DNA of 64,000 bases from Kaistia terrae (GTDB lineage: Bacteria > Pseudomonadota > Alphaproteobacteria > Rhizobiales > Kaistiaceae): positions 248,001-312,000 of the forward strand of contig NZ_JAPKNH010000002.1 of NCBI RefSeq assembly GCF_026344005.1. The letters run 5' to 3'. Made by a program: the position numbers and the translations under genes. Shown piece by piece: positions 36,319 through 45,651 of the stretch. The notes beneath the pieces are model-generated. The model was not told where the DNA came from. It worked only from the letters and a program-made list of their open reading frames with translations, and ran no database searches. The first letter of the stretch is position 1; every line of letters begins with the position of its first letter.

Positions 36319-36669
36319 TCAGGTGATCCGGCTGGCCAGGCGCTTCGGCGCAATCAGGCGATAGCTCCGACGCACGAGGTCCGCGACCTCGTCCCAATCG
36401 GGATCGCCGTCGAGGCGAATGCCGACCCAACCCTTGGGCCCTACATAGGGCGGCACGAAGAAGCGCTCGGGATCGGCGCCCACGAGGATCGACTGGCTGC
36501 CTTCCGGCGCCTTGATCCAAACCGAGTCCCGACCATCGCCACGCTTCTCCATGGCGAAGATCTTGCCGTTGACGCGAAAAGTGGGGTCGCCCCACGTCTC
36601 CTGCTCCGTCGCTTCGGGTAGGGCGAGACAGATTTCGCGCAACGTATGGATCGGATCTTCGGGCGGCAT
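36319..36669 (-). CDS. MmcQ/YjbR family protein
   Basis: A 116-residue protein of the YjbR (CyaY-like fold) family. Characteristic features are LALPEATEQETWGDPTFRV near the start, KIFAMEKRGD, and the ending YRLIAPKRL, which resembles the usual SYxLVxxKL. Members are small soluble proteins sometimes labelled DNA-binding, but the biochemical role is not established. It is 27 bases downstream of the channel-like gene on the same strand and could share its transcript. Confidence 0.85.
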   Translation of the reverse strand: MPPEDPIHTLREICLALPEATEQETWGDPTFRVNGKIFAMEKRGDGRDSVWIKAPEGSQSILVGADPERFFVPPYVGPKGWVGIRLDGDPDWDEVADLVRRSYRLIAPKRLASRIT

Positions 36670-36696
36670 TGTGGCGTCCCCGCTTTTGGCTAATCG

Positions 36697-37782
36697 TCAG
36701 CGTTCGCCCAGATAGCGGAACAGCGTCTGCTTCCACCAGTCGCTATGGACGGTGTCGAGCAAGACGACGTCGATATCCTTGCGCAGCGGGCTGCCGAGCG
36801 GCAGGGCGATGCCGTAATTCTGCGGATCGAAAACGATGTCCAGGACTTCCATCGACGACGAGTAGTCCTGCAGGACGAACCAGGCGAGCAGCGGCTTGTC
36901 ATAGACAAAGGCGTCGATCTCGCCCGCCCTCAATGCCTTGAGCCCGTCCGGCGGCGTTGGGAAGCCGCGATACTTGATCCGCTGATCGGTAAGGTAGTCG
37001 ATCGTTGCCGAACCGGCGACGGCACCGACGCGGACCGAGGCGAGATCGTTGGCATTGTTGACCGCGCCCTGCAGCGCACGTGTCGTCAGCGCCGAGGTGA
37101 CGCCGGCGGTGAAGACGGCGATGGCGATGATCGAAACCGCCATCCAGAGGATGGCGAGCGTCCGTCCGGCAAACGTGATCGGCGAGCGGACGCCGGTGCT
37201 GGCCTGCGTCATCGCTTCGGCTGACCACCAGATCGAGGCGCCGATGCCGCGCGCGCCGCCGCCAAAGTGCTCGTTGCGCCGCCGTTCGAAGAACCAGATC
37301 ATCAGCCCCACCAGCAGGGCGAGCCCGACCAGAGCGCCGACGGCCTGTAAAAAGCCGAAGGACATCATGGTGTTGACGATCGCGCTCCAGCGCGCTGGAG
37401 CGCTCAGCGATACGGCGATGCCAAGCCCTGTGCGATAGAAGGGCTGGCTGAAATCGATGATTTCGGCGCGGGGGCCGGTAATGGTGAGGGCTGCGACCGC
37501 CGCATCGTATCGGCCGGCGGCCGTGCCTTCGATCAGCCCTTCGACGTTCGGTTCCTCAACCAGCCGGTATTTGAGGTTGAGCTTCTCGGCGATGCGTTGC
37601 CAGAGATCGATGCTGATACCGGTCCAGACGCCGTCCGTGCCCTTGATGGCGAAGGGCGCCGCCTGCTTGGTGCCGATGACGAGTTCGCGGGGTGCCGGCG
37701 TACTCTCCTGGGACGAAGCCGTCGCGACATGGCCAAGGGCCAGCAAAAGGCCTGTCAGCGCAATGAGAAAGGCCCGCAGCAT
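36697..37782 (-). CDS. Bacterial ionotropic glutamate receptor-like channel
   Basis: A 361-residue protein with the split-domain order of prokaryotic glutamate-gated channels. A signal peptide (1-24) is followed by a first binding lobe (about 30-135, with RELVIGTKQAAPFAIKG), a membrane helix (about 142-168, LVGLALLVGLMIWFFERR), a re-entrant pore-like segment (IWWSAEAMTQASTGV), a second helix (ILWMAVSIIAIAVFTAGV) and a second binding lobe to the end. GluR0-type proteins gate potassium with amino acids. Here the filter region lacks a clear TVGYG, so ion choice is uncertain. The ATG at 37782 gives a proper signal peptide. It could also be called a solute-binding-domain protein, but the inserted membrane unit argues for a channel. 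Confidence 0.75.
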   Translation of the reverse strand: MLRAFLIALTGLLLALGHVATASSQESTPAPRELVIGTKQAAPFAIKGTDGVWTGISIDLWQRIAEKLNLKYRLVEEPNVEGLIEGTAAGRYDAAVAALTITGPRAEIIDFSQPFYRTGLGIAVSLSAPARWSAIVNTMMSFGFLQAVGALVGLALLVGLMIWFFERRRNEHFGGGARGIGASIWWSAEAMTQASTGVRSPITFAGRTLAILWMAVSIIAIAVFTAGVTSALTTRALQGAVNNANDLASVRVGAVAGSATIDYLTDQRIKYRGFPTPPDGLKALRAGEIDAFVYDKPLLAWFVLQDYSSSMEVLDIVFDPQNYGIALPLGSPLRKDIDVVLLDTVHSDWWKQTLFRYLGER

Positions 37783-37942
37783 CGCCCTGTCACCATTTCC
37801 CGGTTCGGCACGTTCTGTTCTCGGCACGCGAAGGCATGGTCGACGTCCTGACCGGTTCTACTGGAAGCGGTCAGGATATCCAGTGCTTTGTTCAGGCGTT
37901 GGCTCTTGCTGGAAAGCGCCAACGCCTTTTCGTGACTTCGCC

Positions 37943-39220
37943 TTAGCCGGCGAAGGTGTGGTCAGCGATCGATTCCGCCTTCATCTCGATCGAGAAGCCC
38001 GGCATCTTCGGCGGCATGTAGGCCGCGTTCTGGATGTCGCACGGCTCGATGAAGTGCTCATGCAGATGGTCGACATACTCGATCACGCGGCCTTCCTTGG
38101 TGCCGGAGACGCAGAGATAGTCGATCATCGACAGGTGCTGGACGTATTCGCACAGACCAACGCCGCCGGCATGCGGCCAAACCGGCTTGCCATACTTGGC
38201 GGCCAGCAGAAGAACTGCCAACACTTCGTTCAGGCCACCGATGCGGCAGGCATCGATCTGCACGATGTCGATGGCGTTGCGCATGATGAACTGCTTGAAC
38301 ATGATGCGGTTCTGGCACATTTCGCCGGTCGCGACCTTGATCGGCGCGATGCCCTCGCGGATCTTGCGATGACCCTCGACATCGTCGGGGCTGGTCGGCT
38401 CCTCGATGAAGTAGGGCTTGGCGAAGGCGAGTTGCTTGACCCAATCGATCGCCGCGTCGACTTCCCAGACCTGGTTGGCGTCGATCATCAGGAAGCGGTC
38501 GGGACCCATCACCTCGCGGGCCGCCTTCAGCCGGCGGATATCGTCCTCGAGATCGCGGCCAACCTTCATCTTGATGTGGTTGAAGCCCTGGTCGACGGCT
38601 TCCTGGCAAAGGCGGCGCAGCTTCTCGTCGCTATAGCCCAGCCAGCCGGCCGAGGTGGTGTAGCAGGGATAGCCTTCGCTCTTCAGATTGGCGATCCGCT
38701 CGGCCTTGCCGATCTCCGCCTGCTTCAGGATGGCGAGGGCTTCGCTCGGCGTGATGCCGTCGGTCAGGTAGCGGAAGTCGACAATCCTAACGAGTTCTTC
38801 CGGCGTCATGTCGGCGACGAGCTGCCAGACAGGCTTCTTGGCTTCCTTGGCCCAGAGATCCCAGGCCGCGTTGACGACCGCGCCGGTGGCGAGATGAATG
38901 GCGCCCTTGTCCGGACCGATCCAGCGCAGCTGGCTGTCGCCGGTGATGTGGCGCCAGAAGCGGCCGGGATCTTCCTTGATCCAGTCGAGTTCGAGGCCGA
39001 TCACCAGATGGTCGAGTGCGCGGATGGCAGCGCAGCAGATCTCGTTGCCGCGACCGATGGTGAAGGTCAGGCCATGGCCGGAGAGTTCCGGGTTGTCGGT
39101 ATCGAGGATGACATAGGCGGCCGAATAGTCCGGGTCGGGATTCATCGCGTCCGAACCGTCGAGCGATTGCGAGGTCGGGAAACGAAGATCGAAGACGCGA
39201 AGGCCAGTAATGCGAGTCAT
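37943..39220 (-). CDS. L-fuconate dehydratase-like enolase-superfamily enzyme
   Basis: A 425-residue mandelate-racemase/enolase superfamily protein, near the length of L-fuconate dehydratase. The catalytic Lys motif KMKVGRD, metal ligands in LMIDANQVW, FIEEPTSPDD and GEMCQN, and the general base His in WPHAGGVGLCEYVQH are present. The opening MTRITGLRVFDLRFPTSQSL and WIGPDKGAIH match FucD as I remember it. The enzyme would dehydrate L-fuconate to 2-keto-3-deoxy-L-fuconate. It appears to be a single-gene unit; an SDR and a D-threonine-aldolase-like gene lie farther upstream. Other pathway genes such as a lactonase or aldolase are not nearby, and no regulator is visible. Confidence 0.85.
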   Translation of the reverse strand: MTRITGLRVFDLRFPTSQSLDGSDAMNPDPDYSAAYVILDTDNPELSGHGLTFTIGRGNEICCAAIRALDHLVIGLELDWIKEDPGRFWRHITGDSQLRWIGPDKGAIHLATGAVVNAAWDLWAKEAKKPVWQLVADMTPEELVRIVDFRYLTDGITPSEALAILKQAEIGKAERIANLKSEGYPCYTTSAGWLGYSDEKLRRLCQEAVDQGFNHIKMKVGRDLEDDIRRLKAAREVMGPDRFLMIDANQVWEVDAAIDWVKQLAFAKPYFIEEPTSPDDVEGHRKIREGIAPIKVATGEMCQNRIMFKQFIMRNAIDIVQIDACRIGGLNEVLAVLLLAAKYGKPVWPHAGGVGLCEYVQHLSMIDYLCVSGTKEGRVIEYVDHLHEHFIEPCDIQNAAYMPPKMPGFSIEMKAESIADHTFAG

Positions 39221-39468
39221 GTTTCTTTGCTTTCGTCTGTCGGCGCAGTCCGGAGAGATCGGTCCGGAATTCACGGTGGAGGGCGCCGTGGTGAATGCGT
39301 CCGCCTTCGGATTATTGCAGCATTCGGGATTGGGCAACATTCCCCCGCTGGCTGCGGATACGACCGAATCGGTCGTTTCGTACTCGCCCATCGGAAAGGG
39401 ATGCGGCATTATTGTGACTGCCGATTCGAGGTTGGGCCCTTAGCCTCGAACGCGACCGGAGAAAATCA

Positions 39469-39831
39469 GTGCTGTTTCCTCGATTTCGCTCCAAGGAACG
39501 AGATGTTCGCAGCGATGTCGAACGCCTGACCCTAGTCCAGAATTCGATTTCCAAAGTGATCAGTGATGTTGAACAGGAGTTGCTCGGTCTGACGGCCCGT
39601 ATCGAGGATGCGCGCGCGCGTGCCGCCTTCCTCTATGGCGACATGATCGAGGGCGAATCTGACGACAATGCCCGGGATGCCGCGATTCTTGCCGATGCGG
39701 AGCGGGTTCTCGTGCGAGGCGACCGCCGGATCGAAGAAATTCACCACAACCTCTCCTTCCTCGTCGACCTGCGCCGGCGCATGACGGCCGAGACCGACCG
39801 CCTGCGCGCCTACGAAGCGGAAGGCGAGTGA
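39469..39831 (+). CDS. Coiled-coil hypothetical protein
   Basis: A 120-residue soluble protein with a strong heptad pattern, especially residues 15-60 (SISKVISDVEQELLGLTARI) and 85-115 (RRIEEIHHNLSFLVDLRRRM). It probably forms a long helical hairpin. The GTG start at 39469 is supported by GGAGAA a few bases before it. I do not recognise a family. It stands between two minus-strand genes. The 248 bases before it (39221-39468) contain no gene. Confidence 0.65.
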   Translation: MLFPRFRSKERDVRSDVERLTLVQNSISKVISDVEQELLGLTARIEDARARAAFLYGDMIEGESDDNARDAAILADAERVLVRGDRRIEEIHHNLSFLVDLRRRMTAETDRLRAYEAEGE

Positions 39832-39899
39832 GGCTCGGCTGAGCGGAGTTCGCCCCGGCAGGCGTCGGGGCGATGGTTCTGTGACTAGCTCGGGGCTGT

Positions 39900-40967
39900 T
39901 CAGTCGACCCGGCCGCGCGCGGCAACCGCGATCGTCTCGACGACATGGTCGCCCGAGATCAGGTTCACCCGGTCGAACAGGTTCGAAACCGGGCAGGCGT
40001 GGTTTGGCAGGATGCGCAGCCGATCGCCGACCTTTGGCTTCCTTGCCGAGGCGGAGAAGTCGATGTTGCCGTGCTCTTCGCTGATGCCGTAGATCACCGC
40101 ATCCGGATAGCCGAGCACCAGTCCGAAGCCCGTCATGCCGAGCAGGTCGCTGGTGAGCGCCTTCGAGCCGGCGTCGATGATGGCCCGGTCCGCGGTCGGG
40201 CGGCTGACGACCGTGACGAGAACGGTCAGGGCGCAATCCTCCACGTTGCCGACGCCGCGCGCGACCAGCGAGCGGTCGAGATAGATGTAGGTGCCGGGGC
40301 GGTATTCCGTGGCGACGGTCGTCTCATGTGCGCGCCAGATGTCGGGCGTGCCGCCGGTCGAAATCGTCCTGGCCGGCAGGCCAGCGGCCGCGAGCTTTTC
40401 GGCAGCCTCTTCCAGCCACTTTCGCGCAGCGGCGGCATCGCCGGCCGGCGGGTAGGTCATCAAGCCGCCGAAGACCAGGCCGGGCTTTGACGCGATGATG
40501 CGTGCCAGGGCGACGGCGTCGTCCGGGGTCTGTACGCCACAGCGGCCTGCGCCGGTGTCGCATTCGACCAGGACACTGAGGGGCGCGTCGGGGGAATCCG
40601 CAAAGGTCGCTGCATAGCCGTTGACGACGAAGGCGCTGTCGGCCGTGACGGCCAGCGTCACGCGCTTGGCCAGCTCCTTCAGGCGGTAGAGCTTTTCCGG
40701 AGCGATCAGATTGTAGGGCAGGAAGATGTCCTCGATGCCCGCATCCGCCATGACCTCGGCTTCGCCGAGCTTCTGGCAGGTGATGCCGATCGCGCCGAGT
40801 TCGAGCTGGCGCTTTGCGAAGAACGGCAGCTTGTGGGTCTTGATATGCGGACGCAGGCGAACCCCATGCGCGTCGGCATAATCCTGCGCGCGCTGGAGAT
40901 TGGCGTTGGCGCGGTCGAGATCGACCAGGACGCACGGGGTTTGCAGCGTATCGATGTGTCTCGGCAT
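39900..40967 (-). CDS. D-threonine aldolase / D-serine dehydratase-like PLP enzyme
   Basis: A 355-residue fold-type III PLP enzyme. The cofactor Lys is in LRPHIKTHKLP near residue 43, the standard position for the alanine-racemase-like barrel. The metal-binding His and Cys near the C-terminus, in LPNHACPVSNLFD, are those of D-threonine aldolase and D-serine dehydratase. The predicted reaction is cleavage of D-threonine to glycine and acetaldehyde, or a related 3-hydroxy-D-amino acid. The ATG at 40967 gives the normal length. It is downstream of an SDR gene on the same strand by 155 bases, which may handle a related hydroxy compound. Confidence 0.82.
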   Translation of the reverse strand: MPRHIDTLQTPCVLVDLDRANANLQRAQDYADAHGVRLRPHIKTHKLPFFAKRQLELGAIGITCQKLGEAEVMADAGIEDIFLPYNLIAPEKLYRLKELAKRVTLAVTADSAFVVNGYAATFADSPDAPLSVLVECDTGAGRCGVQTPDDAVALARIIASKPGLVFGGLMTYPPAGDAAAARKWLEEAAEKLAAAGLPARTISTGGTPDIWRAHETTVATEYRPGTYIYLDRSLVARGVGNVEDCALTVLVTVVSRPTADRAIIDAGSKALTSDLLGMTGFGLVLGYPDAVIYGISEEHGNIDFSASARKPKVGDRLRILPNHACPVSNLFDRVNLISGDHVVETIAVAARGRVD

Positions 40968-41122
40968 GGTGTCCTCGCCTGGTCGCCGGCCGGCGAGCGG
41001 CAGCGTTGCGGAAGTCGATTGGCGCAAATGCGCCGGGGCGGAGTTTTGGCGCGCGCGGGTCGTTGGGCGTCCAGAATAGCCGATCCGTTCAATCCGCAAA
41101 GGGGTGTGGCAGCAGCGTTCGA

Positions 41123-41887
41123 TCAGCCGCCGATGATGTCGCGGACGAAGCGGAGATTGCCGGCTGTCAGCCCGGCATCGACGGGAATGACCGTGCCGGT
41201 GACGCCGCCTGCGAGCGGGGACGCCAGGAAGGCAACCGTGTTGGCGACCTCTTCCGGCGTGACGAGACGGCCGAGCGGATAATGCTGTGCTACCTCGGCG
41301 AGCAGGCCGGGGTCCTTGGCGAGTCGATGGTCCCAGGCGGGCGTGCGCACCGAGCCGGGGCAGATGCAATTGGCGCGGACGCCGTCGCGGCCATGCTCGA
41401 CGGCGATCGCCTTCATATAGGCGACGAGACCGGCCTTGGCGGCCGAATAGGCGGGGTTGCCGTAATGCGCCAGGGCATTGACCGAGGCGATCAGCACGAT
41501 CGAGCCGCCGCCGGCGGCGATCATCGAGGAGAGGGCAGGGGTGACGAGGTTGTAGGTCCCGGTCAAATTGATCGCCAGCTCGCTGTCCCAAACCTTGCGG
41601 TCGACCGACGGCATGGTTTCAGCGCGGGTGTATCCGGCATTGCCGACGAGGGCGTCTGGAGCGCCGCTTCGCGCCACGATCGCAGCGATCGCGTCGGCCG
41701 TCGCGTCGGCGTCGGTGAGCTCGAAAACGGAGGTCTCGACGCCGGAAAGCTGCGCCAGCAGATCCGGGTCTCGGTCACAGGCCGTGACGCGCGCGCCAGC
41801 GGCCAGGAAAGTCGCGACCAGCGCGCGACCAATGCCGCCGCCCGCCCCGGTGATCACCACATGCTTGTCGTCCAGACCGAACATCAT
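41123..41887 (-). CDS. SDR family oxidoreductase
   Basis: A 254-residue classical SDR with TGAGGGIG near residue 12, NAGYT near 82, a catalytic Ser in LIASVNA and the YxxxK pair in AYSAAK. The Asp in TACDRDPD after the second strand suggests NAD(H). The start is one of two consecutive ATG codons at 41887 and 41884, after GGAGG; the second has the better spacing. It lies upstream of the D-threonine-aldolase-like gene. It may be involved in sugar-acid or hydroxy-amino-acid oxidation, but the substrate is unknown. Confidence 0.88.
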   Translation of the reverse strand: MMFGLDDKHVVITGAGGGIGRALVATFLAAGARVTACDRDPDLLAQLSGVETSVFELTDADATADAIAAIVARSGAPDALVGNAGYTRAETMPSVDRKVWDSELAINLTGTYNLVTPALSSMIAAGGGSIVLIASVNALAHYGNPAYSAAKAGLVAYMKAIAVEHGRDGVRANCICPGSVRTPAWDHRLAKDPGLLAEVAQHYPLGRLVTPEEVANTVAFLASPLAGGVTGTVIPVDAGLTAGNLRFVRDIIGG

Positions 41888-42064
41888 CGTTCCTCCGTTG
41901 CCAGCAAGGCTCGGCTGGATCGACGGCGAATGCAATCGGCGAAACGCCCGTTTTTGCCGCTTTCCTGTCGATAATGCAGGCGAACTCCGATAGCGTCGGC
42001 GCCGCTACACAGCGATTGCCATCGCCGCCCGGCGGGCGTTCCACCATGCAGAAGGGTCTTGTTC

Positions 42065-42439
42065 ATGAGCAAGTTGAAGATCGTCTACGGCGCCTCGCAC
42101 GTGCCGCTTTCGCCGGCCGTGCGCGCGGGTGATTTCGTCTACATCTCCGGCCAGGTGCCGACCGATTCCACCGGCACGGTCGTGGCCGGCGGCATCGAGG
42201 CGCAGACGAAGCAGACGCTCGAGAACGTCAAGGCAGCCCTGGCTCTGGCCGGTTGCACGATGGACCAGGTCGTGAAGACCTTCGTCATCATCACCGACGC
42301 GCGCGACTTCGGCGGCTTCAACAAGACCTACGCCACCTTCTTCCCGACCGAGCCGCCGGCCCGCACCACCGTCGAGGCCCGGCTGATGATCGACATCAAG
42401 GTCGAGATCGAAGCCATCGCCTACGCTCCGCAGAGCTAG
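42065..42439 (+). CDS. RidA-family protein (imine deaminase-like)
   Basis: A 124-residue Rid/YjgF/UK114 protein that forms trimers and hydrolyses reactive enamine or imine intermediates. The key Arg that binds the substrate carboxylate is in PPARTTVEARL near residue 105. The opening FVYISGQVPTDSTG is typical. The ATG at 42065 follows AAGGG. It is the first of a plus-strand group that includes M81 and M29 peptidases and an MFS carrier, so it could process an imine released in the breakdown of an amino compound. A hairpin follows the gene. Confidence 0.88.
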   Translation: MSKLKIVYGASHVPLSPAVRAGDFVYISGQVPTDSTGTVVAGGIEAQTKQTLENVKAALALAGCTMDQVVKTFVIITDARDFGGFNKTYATFFPTEPPARTTVEARLMIDIKVEIEAIAYAPQS

Positions 42440-42450
42440 GATCAACGCGA

Positions 42451-42471
42451 GGCTCCGGCCCGGCCGGAGCC
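42451..42471 (+). terminator. Stem-loop after the RidA-like gene
   Basis: An inverted repeat GGCTCCGG-CCCGG-CCGGAGCC follows the stop by 11 bases. The tail is only weakly T-rich (TTCGTCTTCTGTT), so it may be a partial terminator or mRNA end. Confidence 0.55.
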
Positions 42472-42535
42472 GCTTCGTCTTCTGTTCGAGCCTCGGATCC
42501 GGGATCCGGGGCTCCCGAGCCCGGAACGCCCCATC

Positions 42536-44008
42536 ATGCGCATCTTCACCGCTTCGCTCGCGACCGAAACCAATACGTTTTCGCCGGTTCCGACCGACCG
42601 GGCCAGTTTCGAGATGGCGTTCTATGCGGGGCCCGGCCAGCACCCCGAGACGCCGACGCTCTGCTCATCGCCGATGGTGGCGCTGCGCCGGCGGGCCAAG
42701 GCGGATGGCATCGACCTGATCGAGGGCACGGCGACCTGGGCCGAACCCGGCGGGCTGCTGCAGCGCCAGACCTTCGAGGCGCTGCGCGATGAAATCCTCG
42801 ACCAACTCAAGGCAGCCCTGCCCGTCGATGCGGTCGTGCTCGGCCTGCATGGCGCGATGGTGGCGCAGGGCTATGACGATCCCGAGGGGGACCTGCTCGC
42901 GCGCATCCGCGAGATGGTTGGCCCCGACGTGCTGATCGCCGCCGAACTCGACCCGCACAGCCATCTGACGGCGAAGCGCGTGGCGAACTCGAACATCCTC
43001 GCCGCCTTCCTCGAATTCCCACACACCGATTTCTACGAGCGCGGCGAGCATGTCGTCGATCTCGCCATCCGCACGCTGCGCGGCGAGATCAAGCCGGTGA
43101 TCTCTACCTTCGACTGCCGGATGATCGACGTGTTCCCGACCAGCCGCGAGCCGATGCGCTCCTTCGTCGACCGGATGAAGGCAATGCACGGCAAGGACGG
43201 CATCCTGTCGGTGTCGCTGATCCATGGCTTCATGGCCGGCGACGTGCCGGAGCTTGGCACGCGGATGCTCGTGGTCACCGACAACCGCAAGGCCGAGGGC
43301 GATGCGCTGGCCGAAAAGCTCGGCATGGAAATCTTCTCGCTGCGCGGCAAGACGATGATGCCGCAATTCAGCATCGATGCCGGCCTCGACAAGGCGCTGG
43401 AGCTCGCCGCGACCAGGCCGGGCAAGCCGGTGGTCATCGCCGACACCTGGGATAATCCCGGCGGCGGCGTCGCCGGCGACGGCACCCTGATCCTGCGCCG
43501 CATGATCGAGCGCGGCATCAACAACGTCGCCGTGGCGACGATATGGGACCCGATCGCCGTCACCTTCTGCCTGGCGGCAGGCGAGGGCGCGCATATCCAG
43601 CTCCGCTTCGGCGGCAAGGCCGGCCCGGACGGCGGTGCGCCGATCGACGCCATGGTCGAGGTGGTTCGTGCCGTCACGGAGGGCTGGCAGAGTTTTGGCG
43701 CCAGCCGGGTCACCTTCGGGCCGACGGCGCTGGTGCGTATCCTCGGCACCGAGATCGACGTGATCCTCAACACCAACCGCACCCAGACCTTCGAGCCCGA
43801 CGCCTATTCCAATCTCGGCCTCGACCCGCTCTCGAAGGAACTGCTGCTGGTCAAGTCGACCAACCATTTCCACGCCGGATTCCTGCCGATCGCCGCCGAA
43901 ATCCTCTACATCGACGCCGGCGCGCCTTATGCGTCGAACCCGCGCGTCACCGACTATCGCAAGCTGAACCGGCCGATCTGGCCGCGGGTCGAGAACCCGC
44001 ACGGCTGA
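42536..44008 (+). CDS. M81 family metallopeptidase (MlrC-like)
   Basis: A 490-residue protein of the M81/MlrC group named after microcystinase C. The family opening MRIFTASLATETNTFSP is clear, and the likely zinc ligands are in AAELDPHSHL and EFPHTDFYERG. The C-terminal half has ADTWDNPGGGVAGDGT. Many soil bacteria have such enzymes with no link to microcystin, so the substrate is probably a linear peptide or modified amino compound. No signal peptide is visible, so it acts in the cytoplasm. It is downstream of a RidA-like gene and upstream of an MFS carrier. Confidence 0.88.
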   Translation: MRIFTASLATETNTFSPVPTDRASFEMAFYAGPGQHPETPTLCSSPMVALRRRAKADGIDLIEGTATWAEPGGLLQRQTFEALRDEILDQLKAALPVDAVVLGLHGAMVAQGYDDPEGDLLARIREMVGPDVLIAAELDPHSHLTAKRVANSNILAAFLEFPHTDFYERGEHVVDLAIRTLRGEIKPVISTFDCRMIDVFPTSREPMRSFVDRMKAMHGKDGILSVSLIHGFMAGDVPELGTRMLVVTDNRKAEGDALAEKLGMEIFSLRGKTMMPQFSIDAGLDKALELAATRPGKPVVIADTWDNPGGGVAGDGTLILRRMIERGINNVAVATIWDPIAVTFCLAAGEGAHIQLRFGGKAGPDGGAPIDAMVEVVRAVTEGWQSFGASRVTFGPTALVRILGTEIDVILNTNRTQTFEPDAYSNLGLDPLSKELLLVKSTNHFHAGFLPIAAEILYIDAGAPYASNPRVTDYRKLNRPIWPRVENPHG

Positions 44009-44145
44009 CGCATGAAGCGTGTGCGGCGTGACGGTCGCGCCGCATTCCGCTTGTGCTCGCCGGCCGAAAGCGCGATGACTCGGTGGTCCGATGTGTCGCC
44101 GGCTGGCATCACGTCGCCTTGTGTTCTCCTGCGCCAGCGGCCGGC

Positions 44146-45576
44146 ATGACCTCTACCGCATCCCAGACATCGACCCAGAAATCGACATGGATTGCCCTGC
44201 TCGTCGCGGTGGCTTTCTTCATGGAGAACCTCGACGGCACGGTCATCGCGACCTCGTTGCCGCAGATGGCGCAATCGTTCGGCGTCGAGGCCGTCGATCT
44301 CAATATCGGCATGTCGGTCTACATGCTGACGTTGGCGATCTTCATCCCGGCCAGCGGCTGGATGGCGGATCGTTTTGGCGCACGCACGGTCTTCGCCACC
44401 GCAGTCGCGGTCTTCACCATCGCCTCGGTGTTCTGCGCGCTCAGCGACAGCGTCCTGACCTTCGTGCTCGCGCGCATCCTGCAGGGCGCCGGTGGCGCTA
44501 TGATGGTGCCGGTCGGCCGGCTGGTCGTGCTGCGCAATACGTCCAAGGCCGAGCTGATGCGTGCGATTGCCGTGCTGACCTGGCCGGCACTGTCCGCGCC
44601 GATCCTGGGTCCGCCGCTCGGTGGCTTTATTACCACCTATGCGTCGTGGCACTGGATCTTCATCCTCAACGTGCCGATCGGCATCGTGGCGCTGGCGCTT
44701 ACCTTCTGGCTGATCCCGAACCAGCGCAGTGATGACCGGCAGGGTTTTGACTGGCTCGGCTTCATCCTGACCAGCATCGCCTGTGCCGGGCTGATGTACG
44801 GCCTCGACCTTGTCGGCCAGACGGAGAGCGACTGGGTGATCGGCGCCGGCATCCTCGCCGCCAGCGCGCTGTTCTTCTGGGTGGCGCTGCGCCATTCGAG
44901 CAACCACCCGCATCCCTTGCCGGACCTTTACGGGCTGACGATCCAGACCTTTGCCGTCACCATGAAGGGCGGCTCGCTATTCCGCACCGCCGTCAGCGCC
45001 GTGCCTTTCCTGCTGCCCCTGATGTTCCAGCTCGGCTTTGGCCTCGATCCATTCCAGGCCGGCCTCTATGTGCTGGCGCTGTTCGCCGGCAACCTCGCCA
45101 TGAAGCCGCTGACCAGCCTCGTGCTGCGCACCTTCGGCTTCCGAAACACGCTGATCGGCAATGGCCTGTTCTTCGTCGCAACCCTGTTCGGTTGCGCAAT
45201 GCTGACGCCGGCGACCCCCTGGCCGGTCATCATCGTCGTGCTGTTCCTGAGCGGCGCGGCGCGCTCGATGCAATTTACCGCCATCGGCACCATGGCCTTT
45301 GTCGACGTGCCGCAGGATCGGATGAGCGGCGCCAACACGCTGTTCTCCCTCGTGCAGCAGATCACCTTCGGTCTCGGCATCGCGCTCGGCGCCATCGCGC
45401 TGCGGCTGGCCGATGCCTGGCTGACGCCGGATATCGCCGGGCTGACGCTTCAGGATTTTCATGTCGCCTTCCTGATCGTCGGCGTCGTCGGCCTGATCGG
45501 GCTCTATGACAGTTTCGCGCTGCCGCATGATGCCGGCGTGCTGGTCTCCAAGCATCGCGCCCGGGCACGCGCCTGA
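44146..45576 (+). CDS. MFS transporter, DHA2 (EmrB/QacA-like) type
   Basis: A 476-residue multi-spanning membrane protein of the major facilitator superfamily. The early acidic residue in FFMENLDGTVIATSLPQMA (helix 1), motif A in GWMADRFGARTVF and motif C-like PILGPPLGGFITTY are signs of the 14-helix DHA2 exporters. The frame opens upstream at 44053 but the ATG at 44146 puts helix 1 at the right place. It is placed between two metallopeptidase genes, so it might export or import a peptide-like or toxic compound, which is inference. Confidence 0.88.
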   Translation: MTSTASQTSTQKSTWIALLVAVAFFMENLDGTVIATSLPQMAQSFGVEAVDLNIGMSVYMLTLAIFIPASGWMADRFGARTVFATAVAVFTIASVFCALSDSVLTFVLARILQGAGGAMMVPVGRLVVLRNTSKAELMRAIAVLTWPALSAPILGPPLGGFITTYASWHWIFILNVPIGIVALALTFWLIPNQRSDDRQGFDWLGFILTSIACAGLMYGLDLVGQTESDWVIGAGILAASALFFWVALRHSSNHPHPLPDLYGLTIQTFAVTMKGGSLFRTAVSAVPFLLPLMFQLGFGLDPFQAGLYVLALFAGNLAMKPLTSLVLRTFGFRNTLIGNGLFFVATLFGCAMLTPATPWPVIIVVLFLSGAARSMQFTAIGTMAFVDVPQDRMSGANTLFSLVQQITFGLGIALGAIALRLADAWLTPDIAGLTLQDFHVAFLIVGVVGLIGLYDSFALPHDAGVLVSKHRARARA

Positions 45577-45651
45577 CGCGGCCCGCCATGCTCCGGGCTA
45601 GTTTTCGCGCGAGCCCATCCTTTGAATGAAACGACAAGCGGAGTTCCTGCC

